A DNA stretch of 64,000 nt, taken from NCBI GenBank assembly GCA_947568835.1, contig OX387606.1:24665111-24729110 (forward strand), in the 5' to 3' direction. Positions 55,501 to 63,500 of the stretch are shown here, piece after piece (position 1 is the first letter of the stretch; each line of letters opens with the position of its first letter). A program made the translations under genes and the position numbers. This stretch comes from Protonemura montana. Its lineage: Eukaryota > Arthropoda > Insecta > Plecoptera > Nemouridae. Below the pieces are notes generated by a model. It made no database searches. It was not told the origin of the DNA and worked only from the letters and a program-made list of their open reading frames with translations.

Positions 55501-58500
55501 TTGCGTTAGGGATGAAACAAAAAATTGGCAACTTCTAGTTAAGATATCAAAATATAGATAAAGAAATAGGTAAAGGTATTTGTCGGTTTCTTGATATAAG
55601 CAGCCTGCAATGCAAGCTTTATAGTTTCGATCAAGCAATCTACGTTCACGTTAGCTCCCCAGTTAAGTTTCCTGAAGTAATTTAAAAAAAAATTTTTTAT
55701 GAGTCTTAAAATTCTCATACTATAGGTAGGGCATACCTTCAGCAGAATGTACAGTATAATTTCTCAATTGAACAAAATTACAAAGTATAGTATTACCTCT
55801 AGCTACCACTTGGACGATGCAGTATGTTTTGAAACCCCCCTATGTTATTTATTTGTGGTGTTTAACGACGCACTGTTTTGACAACTGGTCATGTGGCACT
55901 GGTCTAATGGCGTCGGTGAATGAGTGGATGATGATGAGGATGATGATAAACCTAACGTAGCCTAGAAGGGAGGAAGGGAAACACGGTGCCGGCACGTAGC
56001 CTACTCCTGTCGAAGACCGAGGGGACCACCGGCTTAACGTCCCTTCCGAAGGACGGTACAACGCGAACAGCAGGATTCCTCCACAAATCCATGCTGTCGA
56101 GAGGTTGATAAGTAAGGCGAGTGAAGTTGCTGTACTAACTTTCATCCCTCCAACCTCTCTCCCGAACAGAACTGGTCATGTGTATAATGGTCACCCATTC
56201 AATACCTGACTCAGCGCAGTGTTGCTTAACTTCGGTGTTCTAACGAGAACCGGTGTTTCCAACACGCCAAACCGTTCGGTACCCCCCTATGCATCTACAA
56301 GTAAGATCCAGCGAATTGCCAAACTTCAAACAAGTAGATCTCTATCCGTTACTGACACCTGGCCGTATCTACACCTGCAGGTGTCCGACGAACGCTACCA
56401 GCGAGTCCAGGTGGAACTGAAGCACACTGTCGAGATCCTGCACGACGAGCAGGAACGCATTGTCAAGGTCGAGGCTATCAAGAAGTCGCTGGAGGTCGAG
56501 GTCAAGAACCTGTCTGTCAGGCTGGAGGAAGTCGAGGCCAACGCCATTGTTGGAGGCCGACGCATCATCAGCAAGCTCGAGTCAAGGGTGAGTGTGGAGA
56601 ACCTAACCAACCCTAACCTGACCTGACCTAACCTGACTCAGCCAGGACAGCTCAGAGGGGCGTTTTAACAACTTAAGCTTGGGTCATGTTGGCCTTTGTT
56701 CATTAGCCGTAACCAAATCGGGCGATGGACATTTTCACAACTGAATTCTTCACTTCCATTAAAATCTTGCTTGAAAATTTGCAACAGAAAAAGTTATATG
56801 ATCATTAGTTGCTGGTTTACTAAGATATTTCCCGTGCTCGTGGACAAGCTTCGTCTAGTTCGATCAGAACATGGTGTAAGGTCAGTCATCAAATACATTT
56901 ACAAATAGATGAAATCTGATTTAAATTGCAAACGCTTGCAATGCGCGGTGTGTTTTATTATTATAAACACTATAACCGTCTCAAAAATTGATGCGCAAAC
57001 GGGGACACGAATCCCGATCTCCACCTGTCGCGGGTGTTGCTCTAACCAATTGAGCTACTTGAACCCCGAACTCCACCTGTCACGGGTGTTGCTCTAACCC
57101 ATTGAGCTACTTGGACCCCGATCTCCACCTGTCGCGGGTGTTGCTCTAACCAATTTAGCTACTTGAACCCCGATCTCCACCTGTCAAGGGTGTTGCTCTA
57201 ACCAATTCAGCTACTTAAACCCCGATCTCCACCTGTCGCGGGTGTTGCTCTAACCAATTTAGCTACTTGAACCCCGATCTCCACCTGTCAAGGGTGTTGC
57301 TCTAACCAATTGAGCAACTTGAACCCTGATCTCCACCTGTCGCGGGTGTTGCTCTAACCAATTCAGCTACTTGAACCCCGATCTCCACCTGTCACGGGTG
57401 TTGCTCTTACCAATTGAGCTACTTGAACCCCGATCTCCACCTGTCGCGGGTGTTGCTCTAACCAATTGAGCAACTTGAACCCTGATCTCCACCTGTCGCG
57501 GGTGTTGCTCTAACCAATTGAGCTACTTGGACCCCGATCTCCACCTGTCACGGGTGTTGCTCTAACCAATTGAGCTACTTGAACCCCGATCTCCACCTGT
57601 CGCGGGTGTTGCTCTAACCAAATGAGCAACTTGAACCCTGATCTCCACCTGTCGCGGGTGTTGCTCTTACCAATTGAGCTACTTGAACCCCGATCTCCAC
57701 CTGTCGCGGGTGTCGCTCTTACCAATTGAGCTACTTAGACACTGGCTTTTTGAGACGATTTTAGTGTATTTGATGAGAATGACAGATCTCCAAGGAGCAT
57801 TTACAGCCTCTTGGTTCTACATTGAACAGTGAATGCGGTGCAGAATTAAACATATTGGTCTAACGACGCTCGTGTATTTCCTTTGTTCAGTTGAGGGACC
57901 TGGAAATCGAGTTGGACGAGGAGAAGAGACGTCACGCCGAGACGCTGAAGATCCTGCGCAAGAAGGAACGCACCGTCAAGGAGGTCATGATCCAGGTCGA
58001 GGAGGATCAGAAGAACATATCTCTTCTCCAGGAAACCGTCGACAAGGTCACACAGAAGGTCAACATTTACAAGAGACAGCTTACGGAACAGGTACGCGAT
58101 CAGCCTTGATTGTTCTTAGACTCATGTCTACTTGATGTAAACTTAGCACTAGTTTTAACAAAAACTATTTCAACTGGGTTTTGAATGCTAAGTGAAGAAC
58201 AACTAAATTTCCCAACGTTTCGTAACTTGTACCTGTTACTTCTTCAAGGGTTAGAGCAGTCCTGACAATTTTCCAATAACAAAAGAACCACACAAAATGT
58301 TATTTAAATTTAAATTTTATTTTATTTAGATGCATTTAGGAAGCTTGAACTTGGTAATTGTCATAGTTGTTTGTGGTTCTTTTGTTATTGGAAAATTGTC
58401 AGGACTGCTCTTACCCTTGAAGAAGTAACAGGTACAAGTTACGAAACGTCGGGAAATTCAGTTGTTCTTTACTTAGTTATATTTACGACGCACTGTTTTG

Positions 58501-59313
58501 ACAACGCTTCATGCGGCACTGGTCTAATGGCGTCGGTGAATGAGTGGATGATGATAAGGATGATGATGAATCTAACCTAGCCTAGAAGGGAGGAGGGGAA
58601 ACCTGGTGCCGGCACGTAGCCTACTCCTGTTGAAGACCAAGGGGACCACCGGCTTAACGTCCCTTCCGAAGGACGGTACAACGCGAACAACAGGATTCCT
58701 CCACAAATCCATGCTGTCGAGAGGTTGATAAGCAAGGCGAATGAAGTTGCTGTACTAACTTTCATCCCTCCAACCTCTCTCCCGAACAGAACTGGTCATG
58801 TGTATGATGGTCACCCATCCAATACCTGACCCAGCACAGTGTTGCTTAACTTTCATCCCTCCAACCTCTCTCCCGAACAGAACTGGTCATGTGTATGATG
58901 GTCACCCATCCAATACCTGACTCAGCGCAGTGTTGCTTAACTTCGGTGATCGAACGAGAACCGGTGTTTCCTACACGGCAAACCGTTCGGATCTTTACTC
59001 AGCATTCAAAACGCAGTTGAAATAGTTTTTGTTAGCCACTATCCTAGTCTATGAAGAAATGGAGTTGCAAGAAACCAATCTAAGCCGGAATATTTCTTTG
59101 TCCGCGCAGGAGGGTCAGTCCCAGCAGGGCGTGACTCGAGTACGACGGTTCCAACGAGAGCTCGAGGCTGCTGAAGATCGCGCCGAAAGCGCCGAGAGCA
59201 ACCTGTCGCTAGTCCGTGCCAAACACCGCACGTTCGTGACAACCAGCACCGTTCCCGGCAGCCAGGTTTACATGGTACAGGAGACCCATCGACACATGAC
59301 CACCGAGGGATAG
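37395..59313 (+). CDS. Prm: Paramyosin, complete, 18 coding exons
   Basis: Paramyosin is the coiled-coil core protein of invertebrate muscle thick filaments; myosin packs on its surface. Join: 37401-37517, 37882-37938, 40470-40556, 40752-40918, 42758-42836, 43990-44109, 44783-44908, 46453-46649, 47612-47744, 49014-49230, 50389-50516, 51030-51142, 52928-53123, 53970-54098, 55209-55373, 56381-56587, 57891-58091, 59110-59313. Every junction has AG/GT sites and matching phase. The sum is 2643 nt, or 880 residues, the usual family length. The short non-helical head ([20 protein letters not shown]) is followed by an unbroken heptad rod starting near [17 protein letters not shown], and a short non-helical tail beginning [17 protein letters not shown]. 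Two in-frame ATGs exist (37395 and 37401). I prefer 37401, since MSSS matches other paramyosins; an in-frame TAG lies directly before 37395. Confidence 0.97.
37882..37938 (+). CDS. Prm: Paramyosin exon 2 (residues 40-58)
   Basis: A 57-bp exon encoding [19 protein letters not shown], between AATATTTCAG and GTAAGTGAC. Phase 0 at both ends. Confidence 0.95.
38200..40020. other. Paramyosin intron 2, first part: no feature recognised
   Basis: No exon-like frame. A hairpin of the form GTCGGCGCCAACGCCGAC at 38373-38390 is followed by GAAACGTCG. A local direct repeat CATCATCCCCGGTGCATTG occurs at 38630-38670. Confidence 0.4.
40021..40265. repeat. 16-bp minisatellite in paramyosin intron 2
   Basis: About 15 tandem copies of GCGTTGCCCAGTGCTA with variants TGCAA, TGCAT and TGATA at the end of the unit. 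It lies 200 bp upstream of exon 3. Confidence 0.9.
40470..40556 (+). CDS. Prm: Paramyosin exon 3 (residues 59-87)
   Basis: 87 bp, beginning [20 protein letters not shown], after TTGTTTTAG and before GTCAGTC. Phase 0 at both ends. Confidence 0.95.
40752..40918 (+). CDS. Prm: Paramyosin exon 4 (residues 88-142 plus 2 nt)
   Basis: Begins [20 protein letters not shown]. The donor is AGATCTAG|GTATCA, and the split codon AG|G gives Arg, so the product reads KARSRSEKEK, the same length as other paramyosins here. Confidence 0.94.
41100..42757. other. Paramyosin intron 4, with a CG-rich island
   Basis: A short ~13-bp repeat (TTTTCCAGTAG) lies at 41225-41290. A CG-rich island spans about 41880-42100, with TATTAATA and a near-CArG sequence CCATATTTG. 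It could be an intronic enhancer or alternative promoter, but nothing here proves it. Confidence 0.4.
42758..42836 (+). CDS. Prm: Paramyosin exon 5 (residues 143-169)
   Basis: Reads [20 protein letters not shown] then NISKER, between CCTGTTCCAG and GTGAGTTA. It starts with one base of a split codon and ends in phase 0. A fold-back element F begins 10 bp after its donor. Confidence 0.95.
42846..43052. mobile_element. Fold-back element F, copy 5
   Basis: Starts at GATGGTTTTTAGACTCATGT almost on top of the exon 5 donor and ends with AAACCCATTTCAAATAG. The interior is shortened (ACTAGTATATGTTGCGAAAC retained). It lies inside paramyosin intron 5. Confidence 0.78.
43354..43867. mobile_element. Non-autonomous hAT-type element, copy 1, with 8-bp target duplication
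   Basis: 514 bp with inverted ends CTGTGGTGTAGTC and GACTACACCACTG, flanked by the exact 8-bp direct repeat CCTGTCTG (43346-43353 and 43868-43875). The termini and 8-bp target fit hAT. The interior repeats GTATAC-rich words near the ends (subterminal repeats). No ORF of note. Confidence 0.85.
43990..44109 (+). CDS. Prm: Paramyosin exon 6 (residues 170-209)
   Basis: 40 codons beginning [20 protein letters not shown], with [11 protein letters not shown], a strongly conserved paramyosin segment. Flanked by GCTTGCAG and GTAAGATC. Phase 0 at both ends. Confidence 0.96.
44110..44782. other. Paramyosin intron 6: no feature recognised
   Basis: AT-rich, with no exon-like frame or repeat family found. 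Confidence 0.45.
44783..44908 (+). CDS. Prm: Paramyosin exon 7 (residues 210-251)
   Basis: 42 codons beginning [19 protein letters not shown] and ending [12 protein letters not shown], after TTGTTACAG and before GTGAGCAAA. Phase 0 at both ends. Confidence 0.96.
45076..45768 (-). mobile_element. Inverted-repeat tRNA-array element, copy D (about 12 units), right arm lost
   Basis: The left arm (TTATTAACAACACTATAACC) and the T-arm-bearing module come first, then about 12 ~55-bp modules. It stops at GGACACTGGCTTA, so the spacer and right arm are missing. It lies in paramyosin intron 7. Confidence 0.82.
46018..46402 (-). mobile_element. 5S-rRNA-derived SINE, copy 10, truncated at both ends
   Basis: It contains part of the body and three ~91-bp units, but neither the tail nor the 5S-like head. 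It is bracketed by a 27-bp direct repeat with one mismatch (AGAGCTACCGT at 45991 and 46406, both continuing to GTGTAACGCCCC). The right copy ends only about 20 bp before the exon 8 acceptor region. Confidence 0.82.
46453..46649 (+). CDS. Prm: Paramyosin exon 8 (residues 252-316 plus 2 nt)
   Basis: Begins [20 protein letters not shown] and ends HEEVEEI with a split Arg codon (CG|A). The acceptor CCCTGATAG is preceded by a short pyrimidine tract next to a duplicated target sequence. Confidence 0.95.
46961..47321. mobile_element. Fold-back element F, copy 6
   Basis: The left arm starts at AACAAAAACTATTTCAACTG. The right arm is unusually complete, running to GACATGAGTCTAAAAACCAT. It is in the same orientation as copy 1 and shares its interior (CTAAATGCATCTAAATAAAA). 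Confidence 0.78.
47612..47744 (+). CDS. Prm: Paramyosin exon 9 (residues 317-361)
   Basis: Completes the split Arg, then reads [20 protein letters not shown] and ends [11 protein letters not shown] before GTAATGGC. Ends in phase 0. Confidence 0.96.
47782..48268. mobile_element. Non-autonomous hAT-type element, copy 2, right end lost
   Basis: A close relative of the 43354-43867 element: starts CAGTGGTGTAGTCGAGTG and matches it for about 490 bp to AGCGTATACC, then diverges before the right terminus. It begins 37 bp after the exon 9 donor. Confidence 0.82.
48549..48845 (-). mobile_element. 5S-rRNA-derived SINE, copy 11, internally deleted (2 units)
   Basis: Tail GTGTTTAACGACGCACTG, then a direct jump from GGCGTCGGTTAATGAGT to the units. 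The ~230-bp body between is deleted. The head at the right ends AACACAGCAAACAGTTCGGT. Confidence 0.85.
49014..49230 (+). CDS. Prm: Paramyosin exon 10 (residues 362-433 plus 1 nt)
   Basis: Begins [19 protein letters not shown] and ends SRENKKLS with a split Asp codon (G|AC). Flanked by GGTCACAG and GTAAGTGG. Confidence 0.96.
49396..50076 (-). mobile_element. Inverted-repeat tRNA-array element, copy E (7 units)
   Basis: A full left arm (AAATCTGATTTAAATTGCAA onward), seven modules, and a long spacer (49870-50030) with CTAGTGACGCTATATCACGT. The right arm is cut after GATAATAGTAAAA. The spacer matches that of copy C in inverted order. Confidence 0.84.
50389..50516 (+). CDS. Prm: Paramyosin exon 11 (residues 434-476)
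   Basis: Reads [20 protein letters not shown], then [20 protein letters not shown], one of the best conserved paramyosin stretches. Flanked by ATCCGTAG and GTAAGTAG. Confidence 0.97.
50517..51029. other. Paramyosin intron 11: no feature recognised
   Basis: Unique-looking sequence without repeats or exon-like frames. Confidence 0.45.
51030..51142 (+). CDS. Prm: Paramyosin exon 12 (residues 477-513 plus 2 nt)
   Basis: Begins [20 protein letters not shown] and ends [10 protein letters not shown] with a split Arg codon. It is the last exon before the intron that carries the nested ORF. Confidence 0.97.
51487..51526 (+). promoter_or_regulatory. Candidate core promoter of the nested ORF
   Basis: A TATA-like AATAAAAGA at 51489-51497 is followed by TCAGTG at 51521-51526, a near match to the arthropod initiator. 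The spacing is about 33 bp from the first T of the TATA core to the initiator A. A start at 51523 would give a 106-nt leader before the ATG at 51629. This supports separate transcription of the nested gene; it is inference from motifs. Confidence 0.4.
51629..52474 (+). CDS. Nested intronic gene: WYR-domain-like thick-filament protein (probable)
   Basis: An uninterrupted 281-codon ORF lies wholly within paramyosin intron 12 on the same strand. Residues about 19-50 carry HWQKP, then FYEGN and [19 protein letters not shown]. The spacing of W, P and the Y-rich block resembles the WYR domain of arthropod flightin, which binds the myosin rod. A charged stretch with [18 protein letters not shown] follows, and the C-terminal half is helical with probable coiled coil ([20 protein letters not shown]). 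No signal peptide or membrane segment. Drosophila miniparamyosin begins in the equivalent intron. Here, however, the ORF has its own TGA, and its best internal donor (C|GTGAGC at 52350) would not join exon 13 in frame. It is therefore more likely a separate single-exon gene. The WYR assignment is by eye. Confidence 0.7.
   Translation: MATLQAKDLQNWKKGLKEHWQKPPTHFYEGNYNFGINFYQPMIDYLNAKKGNSNQDYPHLPWNNELFLPKYSTRKVKNYSTEDLNYLRVQAEKQANQDLDTFKIAKRSDFSLQKSVSAASLTKHVENVTRDRVSKVSKPKHQAMADYSAIESEMVQGALKSAEKYHITRSAKAIEGTLRFESLKNLSENTEVDYKSFQRQQAAVTALSSHDQREHSRVMETRRMLNEEVEQVMKPLDELKRELKGFDKNTSHYFEEKRFASQRSAANFNDSEIKLEIKMPS
52506..52757 (-). mobile_element. Inverted-repeat tRNA-array element, copy F (1 unit), with target duplication
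   Basis: The simplest copy: both arms and a single complete tRNA-like module. AGCATCTTTTGG occurs just left (52485) and just right (52762), a 12-bp direct repeat that is probably a target duplication. It inserts about 30 bp after the stop codon of the nested gene and so may form its 3' UTR and supply AATAAAA signals. Confidence 0.85.
52928..53123 (+). CDS. Prm: Paramyosin exon 13 (residues 514-579)
   Basis: Completes the split Arg and reads [20 protein letters not shown], ending KKQSLSLT. From here to the stop is 367 residues, close to the 363-residue part shared by paramyosin and miniparamyosin in Drosophila. Confidence 0.97.
53140..53620 (-). pseudogene. 3' fragment of a LINE reverse transcriptase gene
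   Basis: An 83-codon minus-strand frame contains [19 protein letters not shown] and [15 protein letters not shown], then [20 protein letters not shown]. This is the usual C-terminal pattern of CR1/jockey-group ORF2 proteins (H-Y-x-T-R, P-x-H-R, G-x-x-L-Y-N-x-L-P, FYxxxEF). Stops interrupt it upstream. It differs clearly from the 9948-14640 LINE, so it belongs to another family; 5'-truncated, as is common. Confidence 0.68.
53970..54098 (+). CDS. Prm: Paramyosin exon 14 (residues 580-622)
   Basis: 43 codons beginning [20 protein letters not shown], between CGCTTACAG and GTAAGCAT. Phase 0 at both ends. Confidence 0.96.
54390..55170. repeat. 16-bp minisatellite in paramyosin intron 14, about 48 copies
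   Basis: The unit is GCTATGGTCTATGGTC, with variants having CCTATGG or GGCCGC. Because 16 is not a multiple of three and the unit has no stop triplet on this strand in any phase, all three plus frames stay open for about 245-265 codons of a W/Y/M/G-rich peptide. The frames are by-products. The array ends 38 bp before exon 15. Confidence 0.95.
55209..55373 (+). CDS. Prm: Paramyosin exon 15 (residues 623-677)
   Basis: 55 codons beginning [20 protein letters not shown], after a poor pyrimidine tract (GAATTTTTTCAAAG). Donor AGG|GTGCGT. Phase 0 at both ends. Confidence 0.95.
55374..55851. other. Paramyosin intron 15, first part: no feature recognised
   Basis: AT-rich, with no exon-like frame or repeat family. 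Confidence 0.45.
55852..56281 (-). mobile_element. 5S-rRNA-derived SINE, copy 12 (1 unit)
   Basis: The copy closest to a simple structure: tail, body, a single ~91-bp unit, and head ending AACACGCCAAACCGTTCGGT. The flanks TACCCCCCTATG (56280) and ACCCCCCTATG (55832) form a target duplication of about 11 bp. Confidence 0.9.
56381..56587 (+). CDS. Prm: Paramyosin exon 16 (residues 678-746)
   Basis: 69 codons beginning [20 protein letters not shown] and ending [12 protein letters not shown]. Flanked by ACACCTGCAG and GTGAGTGT. Phase 0 at both ends. Confidence 0.97.
56909..57820 (-). mobile_element. Inverted-repeat tRNA-array element, copy G (about 14 units), right arm lost
   Basis: A full left arm (GATGAAATCTGATTTAAATT), about 14 modules, and part of the spacer up to CAGCCTCTTGGTTCTAC. 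Modules are more diverged than in copies A and D (CAATTTAGC, CAATTCAGC, TGTCAAGGG variants), and some variants recur in blocks of two or three modules. This indicates amplification of multi-module blocks. Confidence 0.84.
57891..58091 (+). CDS. Prm: Paramyosin exon 17 (residues 747-813)
   Basis: 67 codons beginning [20 protein letters not shown] and ending [11 protein letters not shown]. Flanked by TTTGTTCAG and GTACGCG. Phase 0 at both ends. Confidence 0.97.
58112..59034. mobile_element. Fold-back element F, copy 7, split by a 5S-SINE
   Basis: The left part runs 58112-58482 (TTAGACTCATGTCTACTTGA onward). The right arm resumes at 58992 with TTTACTCAGCATTCAAAACG and ends GAAATAGTTTTTGTTAG. 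The 5S-SINE between them gives the order of insertion: F first, SINE later. Confidence 0.8.
58487..58990 (-). mobile_element. 5S-rRNA-derived SINE, copy 13 (2 units), nested in element F
   Basis: Full body and head, two ~91-bp units. The flanks TCTTTACTTAG and TCTTTACTCAG form a target duplication of about 11 bp with one change, inside the right arm of fold-back element F. Confidence 0.88.
59110..59313 (+). CDS. Prm: Paramyosin exon 18 (residues 814-880 and stop)
   Basis: Begins [20 protein letters not shown], carries the end of the rod ([20 protein letters not shown]), and the non-helical tail [17 protein letters not shown]. It ends in TAG at 59311-59313. The tail motif is the hallmark of arthropod-type paramyosins. 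Confidence 0.97.
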   Translation, partial: EGQSQQGVTRVRRFQRELEAAEDRAESAESNLSLVRAKHRTFVTTSTVPGSQVYMVQETHRHMTTEG

Positions 59314-60524
59314 GGAGACCACCGCGGCTCATCCCGGGATAGGGGGGACCGTGTCGCCGATACCAACGAGCGGCACGCAAGGGACACTAAATGACCATCG
59401 CAGAGGGAGACAGGAGTCTCCGTTATGATTAACATCTCTGAAACGGTTTTTTTTTTTTTTTGGATGCAGATTTTATGCCAGTAGCATAATTTTATGAAAT
59501 TGTATAATGCTTCAGCTTGGTACATAAAAACAAAAATAACTTAAAAGTTGAATCGTTGAAACGTTTTCTTTTCTCTCATCCTAACGGTTACAAAAAGAAT
59601 AAATTTAATTCATTAAACTACCAGTTTCCAGCTACAGCCATGAGATCAAACAAAATGATATTAATAAAACTATCGTTTAACATTTGTTTGCTTCTGTGTT
59701 TCAATGGCGCATTTACCCGCAGTCTTCTGCAGATAATAACGCGACGGTCAATATCGCCTGTGCAAAAACAAAATTCCTTGAAAAAAGTTTCAAAAACTTA
59801 AAAAAAACACACCTCGTTGTTGAAACGACCTAAAAAATCCAGCAAAATTTACCGTCTGAGTTTTTTGCGCTGTGACTTTTCATTGTCGACGGTGGGAGGA
59901 CGCTACTCGTTGTATAGGAAATGTCTTTTTAGGTGACTTTCAGTTCGGGGGTGTTTTTTTTTTCTTGGGAATTACAATTTTTTTTTAGAGCGGCCAGTTC
60001 ACGATGATTTTGCAGAACCCCCAATTGGGTGCTTGTGGTTGTACTTACCACAGAAACAAGAAATTGTGGCACAATACCAGTTTGCCAGTGCAGAGAGAAG
60101 CATGATTATCAAACCGTTTCATATCTAAGAAAGCATAAAACAAATCAAACGAAAGAACTGAGGAAAGAAAATCGGCGCACTGTCCCATTTTGAATAACAA
60201 TCAGCTATTTCAATTGTATTATGTACAATTTCTTCAATGTATTTTCATTGCAAACGGGGGTTTTGCATAAAACTGTGTTTGAATTTTTTCCTTTTTGACC
60301 CATCAAAATGTTGGCATAATCCCTGATCCCATCTTCCATTTGCCAAGAGACTTTATCCCCAAACAAACGAGCATTTCATATTTCTGGGACTTTCAATTTA
60401 ATTGTGTTGCATCTTCGGTGATTTGACCAAGTTTCCTCTCAGGTCGTTTTGACCTCAGCCCAGAAAAAACATTGGAGTCCATCAGACTTTGGTTTCACCA
60501 CTTCGCTGACTGGTAATAACGTTG
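59314..60524. other. Paramyosin 3' UTR and flanking sequence
   Basis: AATAAA occurs at 59598-59603 and 59663-59668, about 285 and 350 bp after the stop; either could serve paramyosin. The rest to 60524 is AT-rich, with no gene or repeat recognised. Confidence 0.5.
59598..59603 (+). terminator. Prm: Candidate polyadenylation signal of paramyosin
   Basis: AATAAA follows the paramyosin stop by about 285 nt, with AT-rich sequence around it. A second AATAAA lies 65 nt further on. Choice between them cannot be made from sequence. Confidence 0.45.
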
Positions 60525-63500
60525 AGTGCAGGTTCTAGGTAGAGACAGAACGTTAATGTTAAACCGTTGAGTGTGCAGGTTCTAGGTAGAGACAGAACGT
60601 TAATGTTAAACCGTTGAGTGTGCAGGTTCTAGGTAGAGACAGAACGTTGATGTTAAACCGTTGAGTGTGCAGGTTCTAGGTAGAGACAGAACGTTGATGT
60701 TAAACCGTTGAGTGTGCAGGTTCTAGGTAGAGACAGAACGTTAATGTTAAACCGTTGAGTGTGTAGGTTCTAGGTTGAGACAGAACGTTGATGTTAAACC
60801 GTTGAGTGTGCAGGTTCTAGGTAGAGACAGAACGTTGATGTTAAACCGTTGAGTGTGCAGGTTCTAGGTAGAGACAGAACGTTAATGTTAAACCGTTGAG
60901 TGTGCAGGTTCTAGGTAGAGACAGAACGTTTATGTTAAACCGTTGAGTGTGCAGGTTCTAGGTAGAGACAGAACGTTAATGTTAAACCGTTGAGTGTGTA
61001 GGTTCTAGGTAGAGACAGAACGTTAATGTTAAACCGTTGAGTGTGCAGGTTCTAGGTAGAGACAGAACGTTAATGTTAAACCGTTGAGTGTGCAGGTTCT
61101 AGGTAGAGACAGAACGTTAATGTTAAACCGTTGAGTGTGCAGGTTCTAGGTAGAGACAGAACGTTGATGTTAAACCGTTGAGTGTGCAGGTTCTAGGTAG
61201 AGACAGAACGTTAATGTTAAACCGTTGAGTGTGCAGGTTCTAGGTAGAGACAGAACGTTAATGTTAAACCGTTGAGTGTGCAGGTTCTAGGTAGAGACAG
61301 AACGTTTATGTTAAACCGTTGAGTGTGCAGGTTCTAGGTAGAGACAGAACGTTAATGTTAAACCGTTGAGTGTGCAGGTTCTAGGTAGAGCCAGAACGTT
61401 AATGTTAAACCGTTGAGTGTGCAGGTTCTAGGTAGAGACAGAACGTTAATGTTAAACCGTTGAGTGTGCAGGTTCTAGGTAGAGACAGAACGTTGATGTT
61501 AAACCGTTGAGTGTGCAGGTTCTAGGTAGAGACAGAACGTTAATGTTAAACCGTTGAGTGTGCAGGTTCTAGGTAGAGACAGAACGTTAATGTTAAACCG
61601 TTGAGTGTGCAGGTTCTAGGTAGAGACAGAACGTTTATGTTAAACCGTTGAGTGTGCAGGTTCTAGGTAGAGACAGAACGTTAATGTTAAACCGTTGAGT
61701 GTGCAGGTTCTAGGTAGAGACAGAACGTTAATGTTAAACCGTTGAGTGTGCAGGTTCTAGGTAGAGACAGAACGTTTATGTTAAACCGTTGAGTGTGCAG
61801 GTTCTAGGTAGAGACAGAACGTTAATGTTAAACCGTTGAGTGTGCAGGTTCTAGGTAGAGACAGAACGTTAATGTTAAACCGTTGAGTGTGCAGGTTCTA
61901 GGTAGAGACAGAACGTTAATGTTAAACCGTTGAGTGTGCAGGTTCTAGGTAGAGACAGAACGTTGATGTTAAACCGTTGAGTGTGCAGGTTCTAGGTAGA
62001 GACAGAACGTTAATGTTAAACCGTTGAGTGTGCAGGTTCTAGGTAGAGACAGAACGTTGATGTTAAACCGTTGAGTGTGCAGGTTCTAGGTAGAGACAGA
62101 ACGTTCATGTTAAACCGTTGAGTGTGCAGGTTCTAGGTAGAGACAGAACGTTGATGTTAAACCGTTGAGTGTGCAGGTTCTAGGTAGAGACAGAACGTTG
62201 ATGTTAAACCGTTGAGTGTGCAGGTTCTAGGTAGAGACAGAACGTTGATGTTAAACCGTTGAGTGTGCAGGTTCTAGGTAGAGACAGAACGTTGATGTTA
62301 AACCGTTGAGTGTGCAGGTTCTAGGTAGAGACAGAACGTTGATGTTAAACCATTGAGTGTGCAGGTTCTAGGTAGAGACAGAACGTTGATGTTAAACCGT
62401 TGAGTGTGCAGGTTCTAGGTAGAGACAGAACGTTGATGTTAAACCGTTGAGTGTGCAGGTTCTAGGTAGAGACAGAACGTTGATGTTAAACCGTTGAGTG
62501 TGCAGGTTCTAGGTAGAGACAGAACGTTGATGTTAAACCGTTGAGTGTGCAGGTTCTAGGTAGAGACAGAACGTTAATGTTAAACCGTTGAGTGTGTAGG
62601 TTCTAGGTAGAGACAGAACGTTAATGTTAGACCGTTGAGTGTGCAGGTTCTAGGTAGAGACAGAACGTTGATGTTAAACCAATGAGTGTGCAGGTTCTAG
62701 GTAGAGACAGAACGTTGATGTTAAACCGTTGAGTGCAGGTTCTAGGTAGAGACAGAACGTTGATGTTAAACCATTGAGTGTGCAGGTTCTAGGTAGAGAC
62801 AGAACGTTGATGTTAAACCGTTGAGTGTGCAGGTTCTAGGTAGAGACAGAACGTTGATGTTAAACCGTTGAGTGTGCAGGTTCTAGGTAGAGACAGAACG
62901 TTGATGTTAAACCGTTGAGTGTGCAGGTTCTAGGTAGAGACAGAACGTTGATGTTAAACCGTTGAGTGTGCAGGTTCTAGGTAGAGACAGAACGTTAATG
63001 TTAAACCGTTGAGTGTGCAGGTTCTAGGTAGAGACAGAACGTTGATGTTAAACCGTTGAGTGTGCAGGTTCTAGGTAGAGACAGAACGTTGATGTTAAAC
63101 CGTTGAGTGTGCAGGTTCTAGGTAGAGACAGAACGTTGATGTTAAACCGTTGAGTGTGCAGGTTCTAGGTAGAGACAGAACGTTGATGTTAAACCGTTGA
63201 GTGTGCAGGTTCTAGGTAGAGACAGAACGTTGATGTTAAACCGTTGAGTGTGAAGGTTCTAGGTAGAGACAGAACGTTGATGTTAAACCGTTGAGTGTGC
63301 AGGTTCTAGGTAGAGACAGAACGTTGATGTTAAACCGTTGAGTGTGAAGGTTCTAGGTAGAGACAGAACGTTAATGTTAAACCGTTGAGTGTGTAGGTTC
63401 TAGGTAGAGACAGAACGTTGATGTTAAACCGTTGAGTGTGCAGGTTCTAGGTAGAGACAGAACGTTGATGTTAAACCGTTGAGTGTGCAGGTTCTAGGTA

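Noticed and set aside
59639..59801. Short frame starting MRSNKMILIKLSFNICLLLC, signal-peptide-like
   Set aside because: It lies in the likely 3' UTR of paramyosin, is only about 53 codons long, and overlaps a polyadenylation signal. Hydrophobic short frames are common in AT-rich DNA.
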